This document shows, one piece after another, positions 1 to 11,820 of a stretch of DNA of 64,000 nt. Each line of letters begins with the position of its first letter. Position 1 is the stretch's first letter. Both the position numbers and the translations under genes were made by a program. This stretch comes from Balanoglossus misakiensis (lineage: Eukaryota; Hemichordata): assembly GCA_040954595.2 (NCBI GenBank), contig CM082576.2, positions 15,996,001 to 16,060,000 on the forward strand. The letters are read 5' to 3'. The notes beneath the pieces are model-generated. The model ran no database searches, was not told where the DNA came from, and saw only the letters and a list, made by a program, of their open reading frames with translations.

Positions 1-94
1 CAGGCCTGGGAAGAGAAGCAGCATGATCAATTCTCATTGATTTTAGTTCAAGCAGATATGCACAAATATAACACCACTGAAAACTATGTACCAG
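1..94. other. Possible exon, strand ambiguous
   Basis: The plus strand is open from base 1 to a good donor (CCAG then GTATGT at 95). The minus strand is open from an acceptor (TTTTCAG) near 87 to base 1, in the phase required after the last traced transposase exon. The minus reading fits the neighbouring gene better. Nothing in either short peptide is recognisable. Confidence 0.25.
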
Positions 95-200
95 GTATGT
101 CAGCCATGGATATAAATAGCTTGGTCACCTCTAAATTGGGAAAAACAGAAATACAAAGTGTGAGAAATACATGTAATACAACCTTGAATACAAAACTTAC

Positions 201-3200
201 CTTTAACTTGTGTTCAACTTGTACTTTGTCGTCAGGGGTCATAACATCAAAGGTTAGGTTAGTAAATATTTTTACTATGCCTAATTCGATGTTATGAAGT
301 CTTTCATATGCAATCGATCTGAAACATCATTGCAAGGCAAATGTAATTAAACATTTCTCTAGGCATTTCATGTCAATTCTTCTATATCAAATGATGTCAG
401 ACGCGCTCAGGCACAGTTACGTTGGCATTCAAATTTCCAGCTGTCGAGCAAAAATGTGGTGCAGACAAAAACATAGTTATAAACCTCACTTGCCTGCCAT
501 TGTCAAAGGACTGTAACTCCATTAATGGATTCTCAGATTCCTTTACTCCATACTTAGTTCTTAGTTGTTTCTTTTCACTGTTGAAAAAATAAATAAAAAT
601 GCAAATAAAATGTTTTGATCATCGATCTTTTCTGCTGAAAGAAAAGGTCAGGTACTTTAAAATTTATTTTATTTTCTTGTCCTGTAGGCATGAATCAAAG
701 CAACACAGTGTCACAACATACAGGTTTCACATTGTTGATACCAAATCCCAAAAGCAACATTTATATCACAAAAGAAAATTGGGAATAACAGAACAAGTTT
801 CTCTCGGTGATTTATTCTCGCCAAATATGCTAATATCTGCAATCAAATACCCTCGTTTCCCGTTTATAACCTCTAAATAATATGTAGATTTCAAACTCAC
901 CTCACATTACCGGCAGCTTCGATATCATGTATGCATGCCTTTGTGTTACTTTTATTCCGTGTCATTCCTTGTATACATGGGTCATGTCTAGAAGCCTAGT
1001 TTAAAGACAAATACATAAATGTGTGTCAAATCTAACCAATGATCACGAACATACCCATTCACTGATGCAAATTAAAGCAAAAATTCCTACGAATCATATA
1101 AATTACATACAGTTTTCTGAGGTCACCCCTAAGATTATACACATCAAATTTTACAGCAATGTGACAAGCAGTTTCATAAATTTCTATCAAAAAAAGCATT
1201 AAGGCTGCATTCACAAACACCTCTGGAGGGGGGGGGGGCGGGAGAATTTCATTTTTTTTACCGTTTATTTTCACATGCCCCCCTCAACAACCCGAAATAT
1301 TTTCAAATCCCCCCCTTCCGAACTGCTAAAATTTTCAAGTCCCCCCCCCCCCCCATTTTCTTTCACTCAGCAAAACACATCACCTATCTACAATGTATCT
1401 TGTAAAAAAGAAAAACAGCGCTCCCATGAAAAGAATTTGAAACTGATGTTTCCCCTCATCAGTGGGTATTAAAACTGAACATTGTTTTTATTTTTTAAGT
1501 ATCTGTATTCTGTGTTGGGAGACATTGTAAACCAAGAATTGAAGGGGGTGGGTTTGGGAGGGGGTGTCCCCCTCCCACGTAAGAAAATTTTATAAAATAC
1601 AGAGCTCAAAGCTGCATTTTAATGAACCTGGCAAAAGCAAATTAACTCAACTACCGGTATGTTGGGGAGGACAAATTTAACCGCCGCCGCTCAAAGTTAT
1701 CATGGGGTGGGGGCAAGTCCCCTGGCCTGGGACACTAGATAAACCAGTCAATGATTGAAAGGTGTTGATAAATGGAGGGGGTGGGTTAGAAAATTTTGTA
1801 AAATAAAGGGCGCGAAACTGCATTTTTGTGGACTCAAAATAAATATTTAGTCGTCAAAGTTTTCAAGTCCCCCCCTTTCAGTCCCTTAATTATTTCAAAT
1901 CCCCCCCCTTACATACCCTCATTTTATTCAAATCCCCCCCCTCAATTCTCCTGCCCCCCCCCTCCAGAGGTGTTTGTGAATGCAGCCTAAAGGTAGAAAA
2001 TTCCAGATATCTTCCCAACATATCCTTGCATTTTGATTTTATCAGTTTTCAATGTTACTTACTGTGCATCGCTGACAGAATTTGATAGATGATGCCCCAG
2101 TATGGTTTACAGCTTCAGATTGCCTTACATTGTCGGCCTTTACAAGGAGTACCGGTGAAACCACTATAACTTCAGTATTTAGATGTGCATGATACATAAC
2201 TACGCCTTCATTCTCTAGAACTTTCAGTTCTGTAACTATAGGCCTGGTCAATTCCATCGCATTAACTACAGTGGATCCATTGATGAATGAAATGTTGTCT
2301 AGTTTGTTATTTTCCTCCTTTGGAAGACCGCCTAGTAACAGACACCAAACGCTAAGAGGGCTCCACTTCCTAGTACTGGTACTGCCTACATCATCAGAAA
2401 ATAGAATGACTGGGACTGTCATCACCTTCTTACCAAGGTTTTCTGCTACTTTCTTCACTGGGTGACCGTCAACAACTTCTTTTGTAAACTGGAAAAAATG
2501 TGAAAAGTTTAACGATCAGTGGGGGTTTTTTTTAGTGTCAAGCGAGATCACATGCATGTTACCACAAAGGTTTAGGAGATCCTTGATTATTTCTGGATAA
2601 GGGTAAAATGCTTCAATGTGTTCTGTGGCCCATTTCATTTAACTGTTCATTGGCTCATTCTTAATGTGACTATAAAGTAACAAAATGAAGTAGATATACT
2701 AGCAATTACCCGGGAGGGTGTGTGTACGACGAGATATTGCACAATTCACAATCCATATATGCACCCGGCTGGCTACAGCTCATGCATATATGTTGTCAAT
2801 TGTGCTATATCTCATGGTATACCTACTATTGGTGAGGGTTATTGATTAATTATAGCAAAGTCTGCATTGTACTACCTCACTGGAAAGTCGTCTCAATCCA
2901 GCATCTGTTAGCTTCCAACCTACAGTTTTATGGTCCAACCTGCCTGTGAATGGGCCTCTCAACCTGTCACTCGTTGCTGTAACTACTTTGTCCGTGTGAC
3001 AAACTTTGTCACCAGAAAGTGTGCAAACTATCAACTTGACAAGTACATCTGGTTGAGAATTACCACATTCTGTTTGTGTTCCCTAAAATAAGTAAAAAAA
3101 GCAATGTGTAAAATACTAACACCTTGTATGTTACAGGCACAATCATTTTTGTGAAGCACTATTGTTGTTCAATACGGAACTATTTCAACAAAAAAAGAAC

Positions 3201-5967
3201 TCACCTCTACATATATAGATGACAGATAACCAAGCTGCTGGGAGTCCTCATGATCAAACCACACGAAGTCCTTAATGAAATAAACTTCACTGTTGACTTC
3301 AACCATAGGTGTGTGGAACCTTTGATTTAGCCGCCACTTTTTAGCCTCATACATTTCTCTGGAAAACAATTAATCATACAGTTATTGTCCAATCAATATT
3401 TTGTTAGGCATGGGGAACATTGGTAATGGATTTGGGAACCTCAGTAACATTTCTGCCATCCCAGTAAAATGACCGGGGAACTTCAGTAAATTCAACGTAT
3501 AGTTGGGCTCCGTCTTCACATTTGCTGATTCTTTGCGTTTCTCTTTTCTCAGATGTCAACTTTCTGCATCTGAACCTATGCCATGTTCATAGTGGAGAGC
3601 AAGCCACATTTTGAGTATTTTACTTTAAAAAAAAACAAGATCTTCTGTTGTGTAGGTTCAGATGTAGAGCAAGGTAGAAATGATAACACAAAATGATTAA
3701 AGCAAAAGGACAGATATACTCTACATCTGATTTTAATCAGATTGATATATTGTCTATATCAACGCATTAAATGTAGAAACATGCAGTAACTATACCTTAA
3801 CATGTTGCTTGTTGATTTCCTTGGATAGTGTACAAGTTTTGAAGAAATACTAGGTACAGCCAATTTTCTCTGTATAATATCAGTGACTGAGAGTGAGTAA
3901 AAGGTTTGCCCCTTCCTGTCAGTAAACTGTAGAATTAAAATGAAATATGTTACACAACGCTTGAAATCAACTAGCATGTTGTAGTTTCAGACCATTTATA
4001 ATTCACGCCTTTGTATGAATTTATTATCCTATCAGCGATTATGTTATCACTCAAACATAGAGAAAACTATGCATAGCAAGGACTTTCTCTTGTATATACT
4101 TTTTATAAATATTCCTCGTGAGATATTTTAAATATACCTACCAAATTTGGTTCAAACTTCCCTGGGAGCCAAGAAAGATATTCTTTAACCTGATATAATG
4201 ATGGTGTGGTTGGGTCTCTTTTCCTCAATAAAAACCATATATACTTCAGATTGGTTTCTCCCTGTTGAACATCAAAATGCAAAACAAAAGCTACTGATGA
4301 GAAACAGCCATGGCTTTTTTGTCTTATGATCAATCAACAAATATAGAGTGTATAGTGCCATTGTAACAGAGAATCTGCACAAAATTAGCTTCCTCACATA
4401 ACTGAACTACAAGACTATCATCACCTACCAGTGGCCTGGGTGCACAAAGAAGACAAGCCAACTCTGCATAGTGCTGATTTTTAAATGGATACCATTCATA
4501 ATTCTCATCATTGCCCAATGCTGTGCATGTTTCACCTTCACATAGGTCTTCAGCTGTATCCTCATAGTCTGTAAGTTATTAAAATCATTCTAAAAATATT
4601 GTATAACACTGCATACACCATCTACTTCTATCTTATACTTGCACACACACACACACACACACATGCTGATCATACAGATGCAACTGATTCCATAAGGTCC
4701 CATGGTATACATATATTAACCAAATGGGACTTAAAAAACCACTACGGATACTCACATTCGTTCCACTGGTTAATTCTGTCTAAATCTGAATCCTCTTGCA
4801 AGTCTTGATCAATATCATTTTCACTGCAATGGATCTAGAAAGCAACATCATAATGACTTACTAACGGATTTGGATCAAACCATGGAGATAAAAGAGTTAA
4901 GTATAAAATGTGACAAAAATGAAAACAAATTACATGTATAAAAGGGCACATATTTTTGGTACAATCATAACTTCCCAAATAGGATGACTATCTTATCTAG
5001 TTGCTCTGATTGCAACATACAAATTGGTAAATCTTAACTGACAATGTCAATCATGAACTACTAACATCAAAACCGGTTAAACTATATTAACTAATTTTAC
5101 ATATCAATGAGGAAATTGTAGTGTCATGTGCTGAAACCAATGTTGTTGTGTTAATTGAGACAGGAGAGGCCTGTGTAACTATGGTACACGTTGTTGATGT
5201 GCAAAGCTTCTTTGAAACCTGGAGAAAAAAATATAGAATGAGATCAACAACAAAAATACGCATTAAGATATATTAATTTACAAATATCTACATCAGTTAA
5301 ATAATATCCATGTCAGATATGCATCTAGATGTGAATGCCTGGCAAAAAAAAAGTCTTAAAATGTCATAAATGTAAAGACGAAACATGTGATTCTGACTCC
5401 ACACTCTTTAATAAAGCCAAATAAATGTGAATGTATAAAAAGAAGTGGAAACGAAATAACATCATAAAGTCACAAGCAAGATCAAGAGAGTGGCATGCAA
5501 ATTACGTTGATCATAACCTCATTTTGTGGTTGGTGGGACCTGATAACAACAACATTAATATTTTTTTTGTATTCACAACACACACAACAAAACAATAAAA
5601 ATAATCTCACTAATAAACTATTAGTCTGACCTACCTACCTACCTTGAAAAACATGTTATCAAAATCGCATATGTTTTTGCTGGATCTAATCAGACTGTCA
5701 TGTGGTAAGTATTAATCTATAAAATTTAAGTTAATTAACTATCCATCATGGGCGCAAACTCTATTCAAACTGACCAATTTTTTTTTAGTATCTTATTGCA
5801 AAATTACACACCTGTATCTCTGATGGTTCCTCAACACTTATGTTGTCTCGCTTCCTTGCCAACAACTGATCCTGATACTTGTGATTTTTACTTCGGACAT
5901 GCTTGTTCATGTAACGGGCCGATGCAAATACTTTGCTGCACACTCTACACTCTGGCGGCTGTGACAT
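201..5967 (-). CDS. CACTA/EnSpm (Tnp2-related) transposase gene, multi-exon, 3' end off window
   Basis: Exons on the minus strand, 5' to 3': 5812-5967, about 5138-5218 (its 3' edge is uncertain), 4756-4834, 4429-4568, 4142-4261, 3796-3926, 3205-3358, 2876-3082, 2063-2488, 901-995, 494-577, 201-318. Apart from exon 2, all phases match and no stop interrupts about 597 codons. The start ATG at 5967 opens a C2H2 finger (C7, C10, H23, H29). Residues from about 357 carry the core: VPVILFSDDVG, then KWS, LLLGGLP and a closing FCQRC. Later exons give NPLMELQSFDNG and ERLHNIELGIVK. The same order of blocks is known in Tnp2/CACTA-type transposases with an N-terminal finger. The intron after exon 11 begins with GC (GCAAGT). 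Introns hold a MITE, a half-palindrome and a CA-repeat tail. I infer an intact or domesticated transposase; function is not shown. The C-terminus lies left of the window. Confidence 0.72.
376..470. repeat. Dispersed repeat fragment, partner at about 62325-62420
   Basis: The stretch from TATCAAATGATGTCAGACGC onward matches the segment from about 62328 in the same orientation, with substitutions and small gaps. Here it lies in the last traced intron region of the transposase gene. There it lies inside the long-TIR element at 60461-62851. Confidence 0.5.
803..873. repeat. Half-copy of the palindromic MITE found at 50920-51104
   Basis: The sequence from CTCGGTGATT through AAATATGCTAAT to CGTTTATAACCTC matches the right arm of the 50.9-kb palindrome, minus an internal block of about 20 bases. 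The other arm is missing. It lies in the intron between transposase exons 10 and 11. Confidence 0.55.
1203..1987. mobile_element. PIF/Harbinger-like MITE with TAA target duplication
   Basis: Terminal inverted repeats begin GGCTGCATTCACAAACACCT and run about 45 bp, including a G-run or C-run, at 1203-1247 and 1943-1987. Both ends are flanked by TAA (1200-1202 and 1988-1990), the 3-bp TWA target duplication typical of PIF/Harbinger. The interior has repeated blocks of the type TTTTCAAATCCCCCCCC but no plausible coding sequence. It sits in a transposase-gene intron. Confidence 0.72.
4622..4745. repeat. (CA)n tract plus shared repeat tail
   Basis: A CA microsatellite is followed by a unique-looking tail (GATGCAACTGATTCCATAAG, then GGTCCCATGG and a TGGGAC block). 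The tail matches the one downstream of the tetranucleotide tract at 38226-38290. Both look like 3' ends of one dispersed repeat family ending in a variable microsatellite. It lies in an intron of the transposase gene. Confidence 0.45.
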
Positions 5968-6833
5968 TGTGGACGCCTTTTTCAAGAATCTGTGACATGG
6001 AATTTAGAAATATTGTTTTAAACTTTTATTAACGATATTAACAACGACAATCTGATTAAAATAATTTTCATCAAGAGCAGCAGAAAGATCATGTGTTCTA
6101 TATGGAGCAAAAATAGGGGGGAAAACCGAGAAAGTCATCTCGTCAGGCTTGAATGCTTGCGACCTGTACTACTATACGGCACCCCCCCCCCCCCCTAAAT
6201 CTGTCAGACGACCACTCGTTCGACAGGTTGAATTATTTACCATCGGTATTTACCCATCGAAGATAAATTAGTATCTTGATCTTTGGCTGTCATGCGGGTG
6301 TTTACCTACTGATAACTGTATCTGTACAAAAAAATAATCTTACCTTATAATACGCGTTTACTAGCCGACATTCTTCGGGAACATACATTAATACTTACAC
6401 GGAGCGCAGCGTCCGACGTTAATACTAATGAGAAAAACTATTTCCTTAATGGGAGTCGAATATTCGCTCACACCATTGGTCCAATTCTTTAGAGCGCGCC
6501 CCTACCCACAGATTTATCCAATAGACAAGTCCGTTACTTCCATCGACGTTCAGTCTCGTGTATAAACAAAACATCAGATGCTAACGATAGTTGAAACCCA
6601 CATTTTTTCCTGAATACATATTCTTTTTCAAAGGTATAAATAAATACACGAACACGAAGAATAGTTAAAACGCGAAAATAGCGACGCAAAATCAAAGCTG
6701 ATGGACGTGTAATAGTCGCCAAAACAGAAAAAGCACCGAGCTTTAGCCCAGCGCGCGAGCGCGTGAGACGACCGCCCTGGAGGGATTTCTCGCTCGCGCA
6801 CGTACACAACACTCCGTACTGAACCAACTCACG
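5968..6833. promoter_or_regulatory. Shared upstream region of two divergent genes
   Basis: This 866-bp gap separates the start codons of the minus-strand transposase and the plus-strand coiled-coil gene. It becomes CpG-rich toward 6480-6830, as expected for a bidirectional promoter. No TATA box or transcription start can be assigned by eye. Open frames here (such as minus 6534-6827) look like chance. Confidence 0.4.
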
Positions 6834-7457
6834 ATGGCGAGTTCAAGTTCTTTTAGCGCCGCGTCTCCCATTTTTGGACCTTCGCCTCCACTTTTTAAAG
6901 AAAGTCAGAGAAAGCGTCAGCTCGACTTCGATACAAGTACTGGGATGTCAAAGAAAACCAAAAAAGAAGCACTACAACAAAGAACGAAAGGTAATATTTT
7001 TTAATTAATGTGCACCGCTGACAGCCGCTACTCGGTTCGCGTTAACCGTAGGCGATAAGTTTGATTTGTGTGTTAACTATGAGGTCATCCCCGCCCACTT
7101 GTATGTAAATAGGACAGTTGACACCCATTATCTGAGGTCAAGATGATTTACGTTGTTTTGCCGAACTCCGCAAATATTATTCCGTAAATATTATTTGGTT
7201 GTATTATCAAAAAACCGTCGTGTTAACATATACGAAATATACGTTTAAGTTTAGTCCCAAAATTATCAGGAAAATATATCAGTAAAGCAATTATTGGGTT
7301 TCATCATTAACTTTCTAACACTTAATAATTGAATCTCAACACAGACAATGCTGGTAGACTTAACCACCACAACAAACACCCTGACCCTACAAGTAAACCG
7401 ACCAGCAGTGGTACCGTACCCACCAACAACAACAACAGCAGCAGCAGCATCAACAAT

Positions 7458-7488
<31 letters not shown>

Positions 7489-8401
7489 CAAATAAAATGA
7501 ATGAAATGCTAAAGATCATAAAGAACATCCAATCAAAAATGGACAAAGTCATAGAGGAGCAGGAAAAAATAAAGGCGGCTGTTCACAAGCTATCAAAACA
7601 ACAGAGCCAACATTTTGAAATAAGAAAGGGATCTTACGAATACGTAAGTAATTCAATGAAATAACACAGAAAAATTAACATGTTTTATAATTTTATCAAC
7701 TTATTTACTCATATATGTATGTTGGTCATTATATTTATTTATAATATTTGTGTGTTTGTTTGCTTGTATGCATATTATAAATTTATTTCAAACATTTTGT
7801 GTGTGTATTTATCAACAGAACACCCTGGTCCAACTACTTGCAGGACTCTATTTCCATAATCCGGCTAGAGAGGTTCCCAGACAAGACATTTATGTAAGTC
7901 TGTGCATAGATCTACACAAAATTCCAGTTTCACCACAACAAATAAATCAAAATAACAAAAATTTATGATACATAATCAACTTGAACTATTTATAATTTCT
8001 CAATATGCCATCAATGATCCATTCCATTCTTTATGCAAGTTTTCCTTGTATTCATGAGATGAAATAGGTCAAAAACTGACTTTATCACATCACAAACAAA
8101 TATATCATGACTATTTACAGGAAGAAATTCAGAAGAACTTTGAAGGTTACAATGGGAATGCTGTTCAGAAAATGATGAAATTTGCAACATTAAAAATACA
8201 AGAATGGAAGCAGGAAGAAGTTAGAAAGGTACATTTGAAGTAGATGTCAAAATAAGGAAGAGATATTTTTTGTTTGTTTTAGTAAACATATGGTATCTGT
8301 ATGTATGTATGTATGTATGTATGTATGTATGTATGTATGTATGTATGTCTGTATGTCTGTCAGTCTGTCTGTCTGTCTATCTGTCAGTCATTCAGTCTGT
8401 A

Positions 8402-8438
<37 letters not shown>

Positions 8439-9102
8439 ATGTATGTATGTATGTATGTATGTATGTATGTATGTATGTATGTATGTATGTATGTATGTAT
8501 GTATGTATGTATGTATGTATGTATGTATGTATGTATGTATGCATCTCTGATTATTTTATTTCTACACATGTTAGATCATGGCCATTGAAGAAGATAGGCG
8601 CCATTACCAAAATATGGACACCCTGACTTTGGCGGAATCAATATGCCATAGAAAATTGACCAATGTCACGCCACGGATCACTTTCTGTTTGGCACTGATT
8701 GTAAGTGTGTTATAATTATCGATTATTTTTTAATGTGAGACACACGTAAAAAGAAAAATCACCAAGTATACATTGCTGATGGTGAAGTTTCATTATCTCT
8801 TCACTATTTTAGTTCAATATAGATGTACATGTATGCGATTTTTTTTTTCTACTCAATATTCCAAGGTTTATGGCATTCATGTGTTTCAGTTGCATGGAGT
8901 AGAACAAGATTTTTACTTTACAACTACAAACAACAATGTAATTCTTTTCAATTTTCAGCGCAAGTTCAACAGGGACAGAAACCCTGGCAGAAGGGGGTTT
9001 TGGTCGGCGTACCAAGATTGGTACATTGCCTGTGGCGAGAAGCTAAAACACGACAGTGTGTGTCGCGAAGACGAGGAGATATATGCAGTAGACAGTGACT
9101 AA
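6834..9102 (+). CDS. Six-exon gene for a 302-residue coiled-coil protein of unknown function
   Basis: Exons 6834-6990, 7345-7643, 7819-7893, 8121-8228, 8575-8700 and 8959-9102 join in phase to 303 codons including the stop. All junctions are GT-AG. The ATG at 6834 has a good context (ACGATGG). Residues 1-52 are Ser/Pro-rich then basic (KKTKK). Residues 80-103 are an Asn/Ser run made mostly of AAC codons. Residues about 104-140 form a Lys/Glu-rich coiled coil. The C-terminal 160 residues hold conserved-looking Trp/Tyr positions (FWSAYQDWYIACGE) and an acidic tail. I do not recognise the family. Its head-to-head position with a CACTA-type transposase and the motif field downstream suggest an accessory transposon protein, functionally like plant En/Spm TnpA. 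That role is inference; an ordinary host gene remains possible. Confidence 0.72.
8291..8541. repeat. GTAT/GTCT/GT microsatellite
   Basis: Long GTAT runs flank GTCT and GT stretches within intron 4 of the coiled-coil gene. All open frames here simply translate the repeat. Confidence 0.95.
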
Positions 9103-9292
9103 ACCTGTCATATGACAGAACTCCATGACCTCTGCGCACAATCTGATGCAGTGTGTATTCTGTTGCAGTACTCTCACTAGCTATGCTCCTGAAAGTACAG
9201 CAGAACACCCTGCATCACATGTGAAAACAACTTCCGTACAGCACAGATTGTGCGCAGAGGTCATGGAGTTCTGTTATTGCTGCATATATTTC
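9062..9292. repeat. Inverted duplicate of the 3' end of the upstream gene
   Basis: The arm AACTCCATGACCTCTGCGCA (from 9119) is matched by its reverse complement ending near 9272. The pairing then continues, after a gap of about 20 bases, into the complement of the last codons of the coiled-coil gene (GCATATATTTCCTCGTCTT near 9280 against AAGACGAGGAGATATATGC in the final exon). RNA from this gene could fold into a long 3' hairpin including its own stop-codon region. Confidence 0.75.
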
Positions 9293-9650
9293 CTCGTCTT
9301 TGGTGGAAATTTAAGTTCCATCATTCAAATAGCCATGTAGTTTTGCAGTTAAATGTTTATTGTTATTTAATAGTTCATTTTCTTGGTTTGTTAAATTGTT
9401 GTACATTTTATTAAATTTCATTAAAATAATAAACATTTTGAACCTTTTAATGATAATGCGTCTATGCATATGTCAAAAATTCATGCACACACACATTCAC
9501 ATTATATATCAGAGTATGTTATACAATTTAGCAAAGACAATATTGACACAAAAGGGGGGAAAGCTGACAATAAAATAAATTATACACACATATTTAGGTG
9601 ATGTAATGAAGCCCTTGCACTGTTTACTCATGACACACTTTGTATCATAC

Positions 9651-9961
9651 AGCAATGTTCCCGGTATAGTACATATAACTGTTACACTCGTGCTACACAC
9701 ATGCTACACCAATGCACCAGCAGGGCTGTAGCAGGCATGCTGGCACAGTAATGTAACAGCCTTGCTGCTATAATGTTTCTAGTGTGCTACATGCCTGCAG
9801 CATAATTGCTGCATGCGTGTAGCACACATGCTCTGACACGCATGTAGCAGTACTGCTACATTACATATGTAACACTACTGAGATTACTGACAAGTAACAG
9901 GCATGTTACATTGCTGCTACTCGTCAGTTATGCAGCATGGCTGCAGACTTTTAGCTGTGTA
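9651..9961. repeat. TGTAGCA/TGCTACA motif field, possible transposon subterminal repeats
   Basis: About seven to ten copies of TGCTACA or its complement TGTAGCA, plus related GCAGCA and TGTTACA words, occur in both orientations over 300 bp. A possible end is the CACAGCTAAAAG motif read on the minus strand from about 9960. Dense short motifs in both orientations beside a CAC-type terminus are the hallmark of CACTA subterminal regions. The assignment is inference. Confidence 0.4.
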
Positions 9962-9974
9962 GTTAGCTGTATTA

Positions 9975-10025
9975 AGATGGAGAGAGAAAGAGAAAAGAGA
10001 GGCAAAGAGAGAGAGAGGGGGGACA
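9975..10025. repeat. GA-rich simple sequence
   Basis: A purine-only stretch of imperfect GAGA/AGAAA units ending in a G-run. Confidence 0.8.
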
Positions 10026-10740
10026 GTGAAAGTGTCATACGTTCAGCGAAACTGGCTTGTCTCACATTGATACTACTATAGTATTAAAAGATGTCTTATT
10101 AAGAGAGGCCGACCATTAAAAACATCTCTTTAAAAATCTTAATAATCTTTGACATGTCCACGTTAAAATAGGTATGTTACCCGTAGGATAACCTGTATAT
10201 ATACATGTATTTCAAAAACTCACGACTTTGCTCTGTAGTAAAAGAACAATATACATTCTCAAATTTTCTCACATGAAGATATATCTAGATACAGGTTAGG
10301 AAACGGCGTTTTGTTATAAAGCACTCTCACGAATATTTGTATGTGTTTGTTTGCATAATTTAGACGGCGTCGCTTGTTCACTAAATATTCTATCTTTAAC
10401 TTCTTCTTGTCGTAAGTCTTCTTATTCCCCACTTCACTATTCCTGTCTGGTGTCTTTTCATTTGACTGAAGGTGAAAAGGTGAAAAACGACGTTGTTAAT
10501 GCACATGACACACATACAGTAAATAATAAGGTGTAAATATAAATATGTGAACAGCGTCAACAACGTTATTATGTTCAAATACTAGTATCTGATGATGCGG
10601 ACAAACAACTTTGCTCACTGGACGATGCTCACATGATGGTCATGGTAATTATCTGATCACATGCTTTGTTTATCAACGTACACCCAGGTATTTCAGGCTA
10701 TAACTATGGCGAAAACTGTGTGTAATGCTATCATTTTTTA
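10026..10740. other. No recognisable feature
   Basis: AT-rich sequence with short chance open frames on both strands. I see no splice-linked coding pattern or repeat structure. Confidence 0.5.
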
Positions 10741-11820
10741 ATGGTTTTCCGAAGGTCAAAGGTCATATGTGGTCACCTAAAATTTGGGCAAAAAATTCTG
10801 ACCCCATACTAGTCCAGGTCCAACAAAAACAAGACCTCTAGCCCTATTGGTTCGCCTAGAATTAGATATGCACATAATTAATGAGGTAAAGTATAAGGCT
10901 CCATTAAGAGTTCCATGCCTCCAAATGCCAAGGCTGTATCTGCATGGGTTGCCGAGATACAGTAAAGTAGGTCAAAGGTCACCTGAGGTCACCCAAAATT
11001 GGGCAAGAAATTTTAACCCCATACTGGTCCATGTTCAACAAAAATCAAACCTCTAGCCCTATTGGCTAGCCTGGAATTAGGTATGCACATAATTAATGAG
11101 ATAAGCAGGTGTCACAGGTGACCCCCAATTTTCTCTTTTCAATTTTAGTCACAACCCTCCAAACGCCAAGTCTGTACCTGCTGTGGATGCCGAGATATAG
11201 GAAAGTAGGTCAAAGGTCACCTGAGGTCACCCAAAATTTGGGCAAAAATTGTTGATCCCATACTGGTCCATGTCCCACAAGAACAAAACCTCTAGCCCTA
11301 ATAGTTAGCCCGGAATTAGGTATGCACATAATTAATGAGTTAAGCAGGTGTTACAGGTGAGCCCAAAATGTTGTCTTTTATTTTGGTCCCATTCAGCTCA
11401 CGGGCCACTAGACTGTCACTGTACAGGACAATTGCACAGACGTGGACATAGCGTCATAGCTTAACTATAGAAAGTATAGGCCTATGGCTGGGTCCACAGA
11501 TATGACAAATAATATTTAATAATCTTCTTCTCAAAATAGACTTGGCCCACGGCCTTGACATTTGGCATGTAGGACACTGACCACATGGTCCGCAAAAATT
11601 GCTAAAAAAATTTGATATCTCCATTCATATGCAAATTAGGCCCATTTGAAAACTTTGCCCATATATGGTCATCAGGTCACATGACTTATTAAACATTCAC
11701 GAGGGTACAGCACCAGCTCTCATAGGCCTGCACCACTGTGCCAAGTTTGAGATTTGTAGGTTCAGCCGTTTTCAAGATCTACCTGAGCAAAAAAACTACA
11801 CAAGAAAAAAAAAATATATA
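10741..11820. repeat. Composite repeat A: 215-240-bp subrepeats plus tail module
   Basis: Subrepeats begin near AGGTCAAAGGTCA (about 10753, 10969, 11207) and share blocks such as TAGCCCTATTGG, GGAATTAGGTATGCACATAA and CTCTGGATGCCGAGATATAG. The tail module contains TTGACATTTGGCATGTAGGA and TATGCAAATTAGGCCC and ends in an A-rich run before the boundary motif AGCTGCAAGCAGC. Confidence 0.8.

Noticed and set aside
6534-6827. 97-residue minus-strand frame in the divergent promoter
   Set aside because: Lies upstream of the transposase start in CpG-rich sequence, with no motif; probably chance.
7322-7552. Leu-rich membrane-like frame on the minus strand
   Set aside because: Antisense of the AAC-repeat part of exon 2 of the coiled-coil gene.
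8270-8626. Long Cys-Met-Tyr-Val repeat open frames on both strands
   Set aside because: They are translations of the GTAT microsatellite inside an intron.
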